From positions 2,522,009 through 2,586,008 of the forward strand of contig NZ_CP004350.1 of assembly GCF_000550785.1 (NCBI RefSeq): DNA of 64,000 nt. The letters run 5' to 3'. The notes under the pieces were generated by a model. It saw nothing but the letters and a program-made list of their open reading frames with translations. It was not told the DNA's origin and did not search any database. Positions 7,442-16,865 of the stretch are shown one piece after another; the stretch's first letter is position 1, and each line of letters begins with the position of its first letter. Both the position numbers and the translations under genes were made by a program. The stretch is from Corynebacterium casei LMG S-19264 (GTDB lineage Bacteria > Actinomycetota > Actinomycetes > Mycobacteriales > Mycobacteriaceae).

Positions 7442-10400
7442 CTACAGTCCACGCTCGGAAGTCCGTCGCGCAGAGGTGCGCTCTGGCCGTGGGAGCGAGC
7501 TCGAGGAGTGCTGCGTCCGCAGCCGCGAGTAGGCGACCTGCGCGGTTCGCCGTTCGTCTGCCTGCTGCGGGGACTCCACATCTTTGTCTGACCCGAGCGG
7601 CGCCGCGCTTTGGATGTCGTAGCGCTGTCGATACAAGGCGATCGTCACTGCATGGGCCCGCCACCACTCCCGCTCTCGGGTGCTGGGCCCCGGTGCTCCG
7701 AGCTGCGTCGCCCAGCCGACCTTATGGTCCACCGCCTCGTCGAGAGCGGCACCGGCCGCCGCGTCGATGAGAGCTTCACGTTGGCGTAATGCGGTGCGCA
7801 TGTCCTCGTCCAAGGGCTCAGCGGGGCGGGCGATGAGGCCTCCGACTCGTCCCGGCGTCGAGGTTCTGCCGTGGGTCATCTGGGCCGTGGCGGTATCGAT
7901 CATCGACGCCAGGTGTGCGGCGGGGTCGGCTTCGTCGCTGGTCGGTTGAAGGCGTGGAGCCAGCGCGGTCAGGACGCGGGTGGGCGAATGGCCTGTTGCC
8001 TCGTGGCGGGTGATGGCGGCTTCAAGTTGTTCGTAGTGCGGGCTGGTGAACACATCGTCCGCAACGGCTTCAGGGAAGGGTGCGACGTCCAGATAGGCGG
8101 CGCTCCGCTCGACCTGTGCTTCCCGGGCGAGCACGTCGTACTCGTGCACCAGCGTGGCCAGAGATGCGTGCCGATCGACTTCGTGCTTCAGGGTTTCGGT
8201 GGCCGAGAGGTCAGCATCACTGCGGGCCAGCACGCGGTGCAGTTGCTCGATTCGAGTCAGCGGTTCCGCCGTCTCCAGGTGGGGTTCGATCTCGTGGGGG
8301 TCGGGCTGGATGATGTAGGCGGTGTTGTTCTGCTTGCCGCGGGTCATTGCCACGTAGAACAGCTCGCGGGACGCGGTCTCGGGATCGACGAGGGCGTGGA
8401 CGGTGTCCACGCTGGCACCCTGCGCCCGGTGCACCGTGGTGGCATAGCCGAGCTCGACGTCCTCGGCGACATACTCCGCTGGCAGGACCAGCTCAGCCCC
8501 AGCAGGCTGGTCTCCGGGGCCGAGGCGGCGCACGGCCAGCGCCCCGTTCTCGAGCCTGCGGGCGACGGACCAGCGGTCGCCGTTCTTCACCCAGGACCGG
8601 CCGAGACTCAGCTGGCGGTCGTTGCGCCGTGTCACCACCAAGTCCCCTACCCCGGCAGTGGTGCCATCATGCAGCCCGATCCCGTCGCGCTCGACGCGCC
8701 CGTCCGCGATGAGGTCCTCGCGGGCGCGGGTGTTCAGCTCGGCGACCATCTCGGCGTTGCCCGCGATCATCAGCGTCGCCAGGCCTTCATCGCGGTCCTG
8801 CTGCCAGGCAGTGTAGGCGGCATCAAGCATTCGCTCGATGCTCCCGTCGACCAGCCGGCCGTGGTTCTCGTAGTCCTCGAGCACGGCGGTCTTGCCGCGG
8901 CGCAGGTCGAGGCTGGCGGTCTTCTCCCACTCGTGGACGAACCGGCGCGCGTCGGTCAGCGTCGGTGGGCCGGGACGGTGGCGCACGAGCATCCCGAACG
9001 CCCCGCCGGTTTCTACGGAACTGAGCTGAGCCGGATCACCGACGAGCACCAGCTTCGCCCCGGCCTGCCCCGCGTGTTCAGCGATCCGATCCAAGGTCAG
9101 CGTCCCGGCGAGACTGGCCTCATCGAGCAGGATCAGCTGGCCGGGCTGGAAGTCCCACCGGCCTCTCTCGTGCTCGTAGAGGAACTTGGCGGTGTTCTCG
9201 GCCTGCACGCCCAACGATTCCCCGAGGACTTCCGCCGCGGCCGCCGAGGGAGCCAAACCGATCACGGAGCCCTGCCCATGGCGGGCAGTCCAGGCACGGT
9301 GCAGCCCGCGCAGCGCGGTGGTCTTCCCCGCACCGGCGGGGCCGACCAACAGGTCCAGGCTCCGCCCCGAACAAGCGATGCGAGTCACGGCGGCGGCCTG
9401 ATCATCGGCCAGCCTCACGCCCTGGATCTTCCGGGAGACGTGCCGGGCAACCATCCGGGATGGCAGTCGCGGCGCGGATGTGTCATCGGCGTGTTTCAGC
9501 AGGCGGTGTTCGGCGTCGAGGATCTCCTGACTGGAATAGGCGACCTGGTCGCTGGACTGGAAGCGGTTCCCACTCCCGTCGACGTAGTGCCCCGGCACCG
9601 CACGGTCATATTCGGGTGTCAGGCGCAGCGACTGGGCTTCCGCCCCGGCCACGATCTGATCCAGCACTGCGGTGCGCTCGGCCGGGGTGGTGAAGCGGGT
9701 GGACATGAGCTGACGCATGGCTTCAGCGTGCAGATTCCACCGCGTCCAGGTCGAGCGCCGATCCGCGACCGTCATCACCACCACCGCTGCCAGGTCCTCG
9801 ACCTGTTGCGCGCCGAGGTCCTCGGCACGCAACCGGGACGCATCGGGTGTGCGGGTGAGCACGTCTTGCGCCCAGGTGGTTGCATCGGTGCCCAGCAGCC
9901 GGGTTGCACGCTCCCGCCAGTCTGCGGTGAGCTCAGCCAGCGAATGCAGCTCTTTTTCGGGCCGAGTTTCCAGGGTTGCTTGCTGGCGCAATCGTGCGAT
10001 GGTGTCCGGGCTGGGCGCGTGCCCGTGAGCGTCCCGGTAGTCACGGATGAGCCGGTTCTTCGCCTGCTCGATACCCTCCACTCCCCCACTGCTGCCGGTG
10101 GAGCGTCGGGAGAACTCCGCGATCAACTCGGCAGGGATGCCGGTGATTTCCCAGCCGGTGTTCCTGTCCTTGCCTCGGTCGACGGGCTCCCAGGTCAGGC
10201 CGAGCAGGTCGGCGGTGTGGTCGATGAGGTAGGCGTTGTAGCTGGCCGAGAGAGCGACGGTGGCCTTGTGCAGCCGCCGCGAGTCCAGGCTCCTCCACTT
10301 CCCGTCCTCGCCTTGGACCTTGTTCGAGACCACCAGATGCGTGTGCAGCTGCGGGTCGGCGGCTCTCGAGTCGTAGTGGTCGAAGGCGGTGGCGATGACG

Positions 10401-11014
10401 CCGGTGATCGGCATCCGCGCGATCCCACCCTTGCCGACCCGGGTCGAGGCCACCCGCTCTTCCAGCATCGCGACGGTGTCGCGCATCGCGGCGTGATGGG
10501 CCTGTGCCAGCAGCTCTTGCATCGGTGCATCCGCAACACCCCAGAGGGTGCTCAGGGACTTCGGCGGGGAGAACGTCAGGTCGAAACCTGCAATGGCGCT
10601 CTTGGGCTTCCGTGCAGCCTCTTCGTCGCGGATGTCCTGGATCATGACCTCACGTTGCGCCGCCGGCATGTCCGGGGCGAGCTTTGCAACCCGGTCGGCA
10701 ATCCGCTCACGCGGTGGGCGCAGGCTCGGGTAGGCGTGGCCGAGTTTCGCGCCGGTGACCGGGTGCACGCCCTGCCCGAGCAACCGGGCCAGGTGCTCCT
10801 CCGTCACGGTCGACCCCTCATCGACTCCGGTGCCGGTGCCGTCGTCCAGGGATGCCAGGCCGGTGCCGAGCCAGGTCCCCGGTGGGCTGCCGGACTCGGT
10901 GTAGTAGCGGGTCAACGGGGTGCCCAGGTCGCGGTCGCCGTCGCCGGCGGCGACGGTTTTCAGGAGGTATTCGTAGCCGCGGCCGGCGGACATAGGGCGG
11001 ATCGTCATCACCAC
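7442..11014 (-). CDS. traA: MobF-family conjugative relaxase with helicase domain
   Basis: The protein has 1,190 residues. The N-terminal relaxase domain has a tyrosine pair near Y37-Y38 and the three-histidine metal site H213...H224-T-H226. This gives the HUH nuclease that nicks oriT and stays bound to the 5' end. A second domain is an SF1 helicase: Walker A GPAGAGKT (558-565), Walker B LILLDEAS (about D631-E632), then YATTVHRAQGAS and FYVAMTRGKQNN near residue 900, the late helicase motifs. This TrwC/TraI-like fusion is typical of actinobacterial conjugative elements. The gene points away from the other transfer genes and is separated from them by 26 kb of cargo, suggesting the element gained insertions between relaxase and mating-pair genes. 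The start could be a few codons downstream. Confidence 0.92.
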   Translation of the reverse strand: MVMTIRPMSAGRGYEYLLKTVAAGDGDRDLGTPLTRYYTESGSPPGTWLGTGLASLDDGTGTGVDEGSTVTEEHLARLLGQGVHPVTGAKLGHAYPSLRPPRERIADRVAKLAPDMPAAQREVMIQDIRDEEAARKPKSAIAGFDLTFSPPKSLSTLWGVADAPMQELLAQAHHAAMRDTVAMLEERVASTRVGKGGIARMPITGVIATAFDHYDSRAADPQLHTHLVVSNKVQGEDGKWRSLDSRRLHKATVALSASYNAYLIDHTADLLGLTWEPVDRGKDRNTGWEITGIPAELIAEFSRRSTGSSGGVEGIEQAKNRLIRDYRDAHGHAPSPDTIARLRQQATLETRPEKELHSLAELTADWRERATRLLGTDATTWAQDVLTRTPDASRLRAEDLGAQQVEDLAAVVVMTVADRRSTWTRWNLHAEAMRQLMSTRFTTPAERTAVLDQIVAGAEAQSLRLTPEYDRAVPGHYVDGSGNRFQSSDQVAYSSQEILDAEHRLLKHADDTSAPRLPSRMVARHVSRKIQGVRLADDQAAAVTRIACSGRSLDLLVGPAGAGKTTALRGLHRAWTARHGQGSVIGLAPSAAAAEVLGESLGVQAENTAKFLYEHERGRWDFQPGQLILLDEASLAGTLTLDRIAEHAGQAGAKLVLVGDPAQLSSVETGGAFGMLVRHRPGPPTLTDARRFVHEWEKTASLDLRRGKTAVLEDYENHGRLVDGSIERMLDAAYTAWQQDRDEGLATLMIAGNAEMVAELNTRAREDLIADGRVERDGIGLHDGTTAGVGDLVVTRRNDRQLSLGRSWVKNGDRWSVARRLENGALAVRRLGPGDQPAGAELVLPAEYVAEDVELGYATTVHRAQGASVDTVHALVDPETASRELFYVAMTRGKQNNTAYIIQPDPHEIEPHLETAEPLTRIEQLHRVLARSDADLSATETLKHEVDRHASLATLVHEYDVLAREAQVERSAAYLDVAPFPEAVADDVFTSPHYEQLEAAITRHEATGHSPTRVLTALAPRLQPTSDEADPAAHLASMIDTATAQMTHGRTSTPGRVGGLIARPAEPLDEDMRTALRQREALIDAAAGAALDEAVDHKVGWATQLGAPGPSTREREWWRAHAVTIALYRQRYDIQSAAPLGSDKDVESPQQADERRTAQVAYSRLRTQHSSSSLPRPERTSARRTSERGL

Positions 11015-11214
11015 GATGGCCCCCTCCCGAGACGGGCTCAGGAAGGGGCCGCCTCAGCGGGCAGGTGCGCGCAGCGCGCCGAGTCGCACCCTGGTGCCAA
11101 CCGTGTGAGTGGTTCTCAAAGGCCTGGGGACCTCAGAAGCATCGGATGATCCAATGGGTCTATGGGGGCGTCCGGAGGCAGGACTGTGAGCGAGAAGCTC
11201 GTGAGGCGAACGGC
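11015..11214. other. Intergenic region upstream of relaxase, possible oriT
   Basis: This 200-bp gap lies directly upstream of the relaxase gene, where origins of transfer are often found. It holds short inverted repeats: GCGCGCAGCGCGC at about 11070-11082 and AACC-GTGTGAGT-GGTT at about 11099-11114. No nic consensus was recognised, so the assignment is tentative. Confidence 0.3.
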
Positions 11215-11850
11215 TTAGGTGACTGACCCGGCTGGGGTCAACAAGTCGTCAACGACGCCCGCGAGGATCGTCCGCTCGACTCGGGCTGCGCACTTGACAA
11301 CCTCCGAATGATCCCCCGGGATTCCGCCGTCCTGCTGCGATGGGCAGAATCCAGTAGCGGCGAGGTCCGCAAGGAGCCCGACCTTCGCCACGGGGTTGAG
11401 GGCCGCCGAGACATCGTTGAGTAGCCGTCGTGTAGCGGCTGCCGCCAGTTTGCCTGCGATTGCGCTGCCTGTGGCGCTCTGAACCTCTTTGCCGACGGCG
11501 GTGGCGATGTCCCCTGGAACGCTGGTGAGGGTTGCACATGCTTCGCCGATGGCCGCGGCTACGGCGCAAAGCAGATGGCTCTCGGAGCGTCGGAATCCGG
11601 CGGCAGCCTCACGACGACGCCTCGCCTTGGACCTCGCTCCGAGCACGTCTGCGACGCCTTCTGCAACTGATGTTCGTGCGCGTGCTGCGACCTCACTCCA
11701 GTCCTCGGTGCTCTTGGGATCGAGCTCGCCCGCTGCGAATGCGACGCCCACGTCCGCAGCTGCATTTGAGAGCCTGTCGAGGAACTTGCCCGTCGTCAGA
11801 GAACGCCATTCACAGCGATAGTAGTTCGGGTCAGACTTGGCTCGACACAT
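11215..11850 (-). CDS. Hypothetical protein, Ala-rich, relaxase-linked
   Basis: I do not recognise this 211-residue protein. It begins MCRAKSDPNYYRCEW, a short Cys-containing opening of a kind I associate with proteins on actinobacterial mobile elements. The rest is alanine-rich and helical, with several stretches that could be amphipathic or weakly membrane-active (CAVAAAIGEACATLTSV; GSAIAGKLAAAATRRL). There is no signal peptide or catalytic motif. It is transcribed in the same direction as the relaxase but is 200 bp upstream. Its own upstream region is interrupted at 12033 by the IS3 insertion, so its promoter may have been separated from whatever lay beyond. Confidence 0.55.
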   Translation of the reverse strand: MCRAKSDPNYYRCEWRSLTTGKFLDRLSNAAADVGVAFAAGELDPKSTEDWSEVAARARTSVAEGVADVLGARSKARRRREAAAGFRRSESHLLCAVAAAIGEACATLTSVPGDIATAVGKEVQSATGSAIAGKLAAAATRRLLNDVSAALNPVAKVGLLADLAATGFCPSQQDGGIPGDHSEVVKCAARVERTILAGVVDDLLTPAGSVT

Positions 11851-12546
11851 AAGTCCCTCTCCTCACCAAACGCGGGACCAGAATTGACGGCCAGTCGTTG
11901 GCGCGTTCGGCGATGAAACTATCGCAACATCACCGGAGGAGGCCAACCACACCCTGTGAGTGACAGGCTTCGCTCGCAAGCCACCACTGCACATAGCGGT
12001 GACTCGATGGACAACAAGCCTGAACATCTAGGTACGGGACTGATGCAAGGAGAGGTGACAATTCGGGTGTCACGCTGCGACTGCAGGTGACTCAATAATT
12101 GCTTCGTACTCGACAGGTGTCAAACGACCCAACCGGGCTTGCCGCCGACGACGGTGATACGTCTGCTCGATCCACGTCACGATCGCGATTCTCAACTGCT
12201 CCCGACTCACCCACCGGCGACGGTCGAGAACGTTCTTCTGCAGCAGGGCGAAGAATGACTCCATGGCCGCGTTGTCGCCAGCAGCACCGACCCGGCCCAT
12301 CGACCCAACAAGGCCGTGGCAAGCCAGACTCTGAGTGAATTTCCTTGATCGAAACTGACTGCCACGGTCGCTGTGTACCGTGCATCCGCCCACATCACCA
12401 CCCCTGCGGGCCACCGCCATCTCGAGAGCGTCAACAGCCAACCGGGCCTTCATCCGCGCACTCATCGAGTAGCCGACGATCCGGCCCGAGTAGACGTCCT
12501 TGGTCGCACAGAGGTACAGCTTGCCCTCATCGGTGTGGTGTTCCGA

Positions 12547-12650
12547 GTAGGGTCGGACCGGGGCGCTCTGCCAGCCTCACGACTGGTAAGTTTCCCCGGC
12601 CCGCCCTCCGAACCGGACGTGCCCATTCCTGAGCATCCAGCTCTCCATGC
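12547..12650 (-). ncRNA. Group II intron catalytic domains V and VI
   Basis: After the reverse transcriptase stop codon the minus strand holds a 38-nt hairpin at about 12608-12645. It includes AGCTGGATGC pairing with GCACGTCCGGTT, and the AGC catalytic triad lies in GAGAGCTGG. This is domain V. Domain VI and the 3' splice site occupy 12547-12607. The IS256 insertion separates these domains from the rest of the ribozyme by 1.5 kb. Confidence 0.75.
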
Positions 12651-12741
12651 CAATCAAGCCGCAGCACTGTCCCATGGCGTGGGAATACGAGTTCCCCGGA
12701 ACCGATAGCGAGTCACTGGAACCCGACAGGCCCGGAAGAAC

Positions 12742-14206
12742 GGGTGAGTCCCATAGAGTGGTGGCATTCCCACCAGGGACTTCACCCCCAAAAATGTGAA
12801 GAACCATCGTGGGATCCCGCTAGTAGTTCCGCCAAGAACCTCACGAAAGGCATCCCACGATGGCTGACCCCAATTCTGCCGTGTCGACCCTGATCAACCA
12901 AGTCCTGACCGACCCTGACCTCGCCCACTCCGACGTGTTTAGGCAAATGCTCCAAGCTGGCCTCCAGGACCTCATCGAAGCCGAAGCCACCGCCACGATC
13001 GGTGCCGCCCGCTACGAACGCAGCGAAGACCGTTCAACACGCCGTAACGGGTCGCGGAAGAAGACCCTGGCAACTCCCTCGGGAGAAGTCGACCTGGCGA
13101 TCCCGAAGCTACGGAAAGGCTCGTTCTTCCCGTCCCTGCTCAATCCCCGTCGGCGGGTCGATAAGGCCCTCTACGCCGTCATCTGCCAGGCCTGGATCGA
13201 CGGAGTCTCGACGAGGAAGGTCGATGACCTTGTGCGTGCTTTGGGCAACGAGTCCGGGATCTCTCGGTCGACGGTGTCGCGGATCTGTGCCGACATCGAC
13301 GAGGCAGTGGCCGAGTTCCTGGCCCGTCGACTCGATCACACGTGGTTTCCCTACCTCTTCGTCGACGCCACCTATGTCGATGTCCGCCACCGGGGTCGTG
13401 TCGTGTCTCAGGCCGTGGCTGTGGTCACGGGTGTCTCATCACAGGGCAGGCGGGAGATCCTGACCATGAGTGTCGGAGATGCCGAGTCCACGGACTTCTG
13501 GACACAGGTCCTGCGTGGGCTGCGTGAGCGGGGGTTGAAGGTGAGCACCGAGACTGATCCCGAAGGGGTCGCGCTGGTGATCTCTGATGCTCATTCGGGG
13601 ATCAAGGCCGCGGTCAAAGCGATCCTGCCCGGTGCTGGGTGGCAGCGGTGTCGAGTCCACTTCGCTCGTAACGTCACTCAGCGCCTTGGCAGTGCGCACT
13701 CGAAGCCGGTCAACGCGTTGATCTCAACGATCTTCGCCCAGACCACAGCCGAGGCCGTCATTGCCCAGTACAAGCAAGTCGCTGAGAGTCTGCGGGCGTC
13801 GTTTCCCGACATCGCCGACATGCTCGAGTCCGCCGAGGTCGATTTGACGGCGTTCGTGTCCATGCCCAGGCAGCATTGGCAGAAGATCTGGTCGAATAAC
13901 CCGATCGAGCGGTTGAACAGGGAGATCAAACGCCGTGCTGATGTCGTTCAGATCTTTCCGAACCGGGAGTCGGTGACTCGGTTGATCGGGGCCGTGTTGC
14001 AGGAACAGCACGAGGAATGGCAGTACGGTGAGAGACGCTATTTGTCGGAGATCTCGATGCGCAAACTCGTGACGGTGTTGCATGGGCAGACCGAGGTCGA
14101 CCCGGTCGGGGTGGTGATGCCGCTGACCGCGTGATTCGTAGCCCGACCCCGCTGCTTAATACCAAGTTAAAGGAACTACCGAAGAACACCACGAAAAGGG
14201 ACTTGA
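12742..14206 (+). mobile_element. IS256-family insertion sequence
   Basis: This is a 1.47-kb element inside the intron reverse transcriptase. The target duplication CCGGAAGAAC (9-10 bp; 12732-12741 and 14207-14216) matches the IS256 habit of 8-9 bp. Imperfect terminal repeats share AGTCCC, then GTGGTG and TTC at the same spacing (left from about 12746, right read inward from about 14204). The orientation is opposite to the intron. The coding region is intact, so this is probably the youngest insertion in the nest. Confidence 0.9.
12860..14134 (+). CDS. IS256-family (mutator-type) transposase
   Basis: The protein is 424 residues, a usual length for the family. DDE residues are visible: D in YLFVDATYVDVR, D in LVISDAHSGIKAA and E in NNPIERLNREIKRR. 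The N-terminal RNGSRKKTLATPSGEV and the central CRVHFARNV are family hallmarks. The gene is intact and starts at ATG 12860 with a purine-rich stretch upstream. It fills the element between the terminal repeats and is the only fully intact transposase of the IS3 nest apart from the IS110 one. Confidence 0.95.
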   Translation: MADPNSAVSTLINQVLTDPDLAHSDVFRQMLQAGLQDLIEAEATATIGAARYERSEDRSTRRNGSRKKTLATPSGEVDLAIPKLRKGSFFPSLLNPRRRVDKALYAVICQAWIDGVSTRKVDDLVRALGNESGISRSTVSRICADIDEAVAEFLARRLDHTWFPYLFVDATYVDVRHRGRVVSQAVAVVTGVSSQGRREILTMSVGDAESTDFWTQVLRGLRERGLKVSTETDPEGVALVISDAHSGIKAAVKAILPGAGWQRCRVHFARNVTQRLGSAHSKPVNALISTIFAQTTAEAVIAQYKQVAESLRASFPDIADMLESAEVDLTAFVSMPRQHWQKIWSNNPIERLNREIKRRADVVQIFPNRESVTRLIGAVLQEQHEEWQYGERRYLSEISMRKLVTVLHGQTEVDPVGVVMPLTA

Positions 14207-16614
14207 CCGGAAGAACTCGACTCCTTCCGTCCGTATCTCCCATCCAGGGAGGAAACGACGCACCACAGTATGCTTATTCAGCTTGGGGTGACGCTTATTC
14301 AACCAATTGACGATCCGCCAGAACGCGTAATGGTCAACGTAACTGAATGTCGCTTTCGACACCCCATGCTGGAAATACGCACACCACCCTCTCAACACCG
14401 GGTTCACCCGGCGGAGAAGATCGGCCAGCGTCCGATGTTGCGCTCTGCGAGTCAGACCGCGAATACGCTCCTTGATCGAAGCCAGAGACTTCTTCGACGG
14501 ATACGTATACACCTGAGCCTGACCGCTGGTTCCCCTCTTCATCCGACGCTGGATGCGCCAGCCCAAGAAGTCGAACCCCTCATCAATGTGAGTCACTTTC
14601 GTTTTCTCCACCGATAGGCGCAAACCCATCGGCGCGAGCACTTCAGCCACCTCGTGCCACAGTGCCTCCACGTGCTCGACCGAACCGTGGACAAGGACAA
14701 CGAAGTCATCCGCGTACCGGATCAGCTTCATCACCGGGATGCCCCTACGGCGCAGTTTCGCTCGCGTCCAGCTCGGACCCAGCGACTCCCACTTCTTTTG
14801 GAAGTGATCATCAAGCCCAGACAAGGCGATATTGGCCAGAAGTGGTGAAAGTATCCCTCCTTGCGGGGTGCCGGTGTGAGTGTTCCTATTGACACCATCC
14901 TCGCTGAGGATGCCTGCCTTGAGGAACCTTCTGACCAGAGCCAGGACCCTTTTGTCCGTGATTCGTTCACGCAAACGCTGAATCAGACCAGTGTGATCGA
15001 TCTCGTCGAAACACGCAGTGATATCAGCCTCGAAGACCCACTCATAATTCAAAGGCCTCGACGTGAACTTATGAATCTCAGCAATCGCGTCCTGCGCACG
15101 CCGACGCGGCCGAAACCCATACGAGGACGGATAGAAGTCCGCCTCGAAGATCGGTTCCAGCACCAACTTCAGCGACGCCTGCACCACTCTGTCGGCCAGC
15201 GTTGGAATCCCCAACGAACGAGTCTTCCCATTCGACTTCGGGATCCTGCGCTCACGCACCGGCAAGGGTCGGAACTCACCAGTCTTCACCTGGCGGCGAA
15301 TCATAGTGAGCACCTCAACGGCCTGACCATGAAGCAGGGACCGGGGTGCGACCCCATCGACTCCAGCAGTCCGACCGCCCTTGTTACCCCGCACTCGATC
15401 CCACCCTGCTACGAGGAAGGCCGGATCGTGGACAAGGTTGAACACATCATCGAAGACACGCCCCGGATCGGTGCGCGCCCATTGGTGCAATTTCGTCTGG
15501 ATCGTAAGTACTCGATGCCATGCCGAAGTAATATCGACTGGCCCCGACACACCCGTATTCACCGGTGTCCCTCCTTTTCATCCCTACTTTCATTGCGGAA
15601 TCGGCACTGAGTTCCTTCGCCATGTGGTCGGTTTTCCCGACCTCGGACTACTACGGACTCTCCGCCCCCACACCACTGGTATCAGTCGGCGACGGACCTT
15701 CCCTGCCGACCACGCATGGAATCCGTGGTCAGCAGGGACCAGCGGCGGGGTTCCCACGTTCACTATTCAACCGATTGACGGGATCGGTACCCAGCTTTAC
15801 TCCTGCATCCTCGCCATAGCTACGCCGCAGGCTTTCACTATGGCCTCCCGGACCGGCGACATTCTCCGATCCGGAAGTTCCCTCGACTGGCACACCAGCC
15901 TCGGTCTGCGATGCAACCCGACCCCGATCCACCAGATTTCGAGTCGGTGGTCTGACTTGAGGAGCGTTCGGACACTGGTTCCTATGCGTGTACCTCTCCG
16001 TCGTGTTAGCCGAGCCCGACCCATCTGGCAGTACTGGAATCGTCTCGGCGTTGTCAGGGCTGCTTCCCGCCCTCGCTCCCATCCCGGAGTTCAGGCTGCC
16101 CTCAACTTCACCTGGCTGCTGCGACAGCCAGGCGGTGGTGGTCTCTCACCTCCACTCGGTTCAACAGCGCCTCGTGGCGCACAATGTCGGTCAACCAGAG
16201 CCGGTTCACGCCATCGGCTGTGAACTTGTGCCGGGTCCGACCGTCCTCGTCGACCACGGCACACAGGTCGTCGTGGACGGGTGGACCGGGCTTCTTTCCA
16301 TTCTTACCCCGGCCCTTGCCGAAGGCTGAGAACCAGGAGTTGGTCGAACACAACCGCCACGCGGTGCGCACTGCCATGGGATGGCCGGCCGACTCTGCTT
16401 CATCGGCGAGGTATCGGTATCCGAACTCGGGATCGTCGCAGTGGGCGTCGAACAGGGCGTTGGCCCGGTACGCTTCGACGATATCGGCTTCAGGGACCGG
16501 TGTGGCCAACCACCGGTAGTAGGGCTGGCGCGAGAGCTTCAAGACCCGGCACGACACCGCCACGGGAATACCGTCGACGGCGAGCTCTCTCACGAGCGGG
16601 TAGAGCTGTAATGG

Positions 16615-16865
16615 CCTCTGGCGGGCCTGCGGCCGGCTGGGATGCTGAGCCGTAGCTCGGCCGAGTGACTCCGGGTAGAACCGACTCGTGAACAGTTCGC
16701 GATGTCTTCAAAAGGACGTGTCCTCGTCCGAGCCTCGGCTCGGTCTCTCCGCGCAGATGCCTTGATCAGAAGCCTGTCCGTCCCCAGGGGCGTGACTCAT
16801 TACAGATGTGACTCTGAGCGACCCGGGCCAGCCCACTGATGTGCTGACGACTGGAGGAACTCACC
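16615..16865 (+). ncRNA. Candidate IS110 bridge RNA region
   Basis: The IS110 subgroup carries its target-specifying bridge RNA in the long non-coding region upstream of the transposase. Here 250 bp between the left end and ATG 16866 are non-coding, matching that layout. I have not resolved the guide loops. The target to be matched would be the IS3 sequence around GAGCTGTAAT-GG-CAGATT. Confidence 0.55.

Larger units (their letters stand above)
12654..15562 (-). pseudogene. ltrA: Group II intron reverse transcriptase/maturase, split by IS256
   Basis: The 5' piece (14217-15562) encodes the N-terminal domain, the fingers/palm (GTPQGGILSPLLANIAL; catalytic LIRYADDFVVL) and most of the maturase X domain (VNPVLRGWCAYF). 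It reads into IS256 sequence after GVEFFR. The 3' piece (12654-12741) continues in frame as ACRVPVTRYRFRGTRIPTPW and then stops at TGA 12654-12656. Joined, they give 477 residues, a full-length maturase. As present the protein is truncated just before the C-terminal conserved end and carries a foreign tail, so intron mobility is probably lost. Confidence 0.9.
12547..16182 (-). mobile_element. Group II intron inserted in IS3 transposase
   Basis: Read on the minus strand, the intron starts GTGCG at 16182 (the group II 5' consensus) and ends CCCTAC at 12547 (AY end). Precise removal joins GACATT to TCGGAA and restores transposase codons LTD-I/S-EHHT, which fixes both splice sites. A 620-nt 5' RNA part precedes the reverse transcriptase gene. 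Domains V-VI are at the 3' end. An IS256 element (12742-14206) splits the intron; without it the intron is about 2.16 kb. The insertion point is next to a conserved DDE aspartate codon, a target choice common among transposase-invading introns. Confidence 0.9.

Noticed and set aside
7017..7667. N-terminal extension of dnaE2 by 217 codons
   Set aside because: It covers the DUF6504 gene and the LexA box in another frame and lacks polymerase homology; GTG 7016 begins exactly at the PHP domain.
7871..11149. A 1,092-codon open frame on the plus strand antisense to the relaxase gene
   Set aside because: It mirrors the relaxase codons in a very GC-rich region, has no ribosome site or domain, and is His/Gly/Val-biased as expected for a shadow frame.
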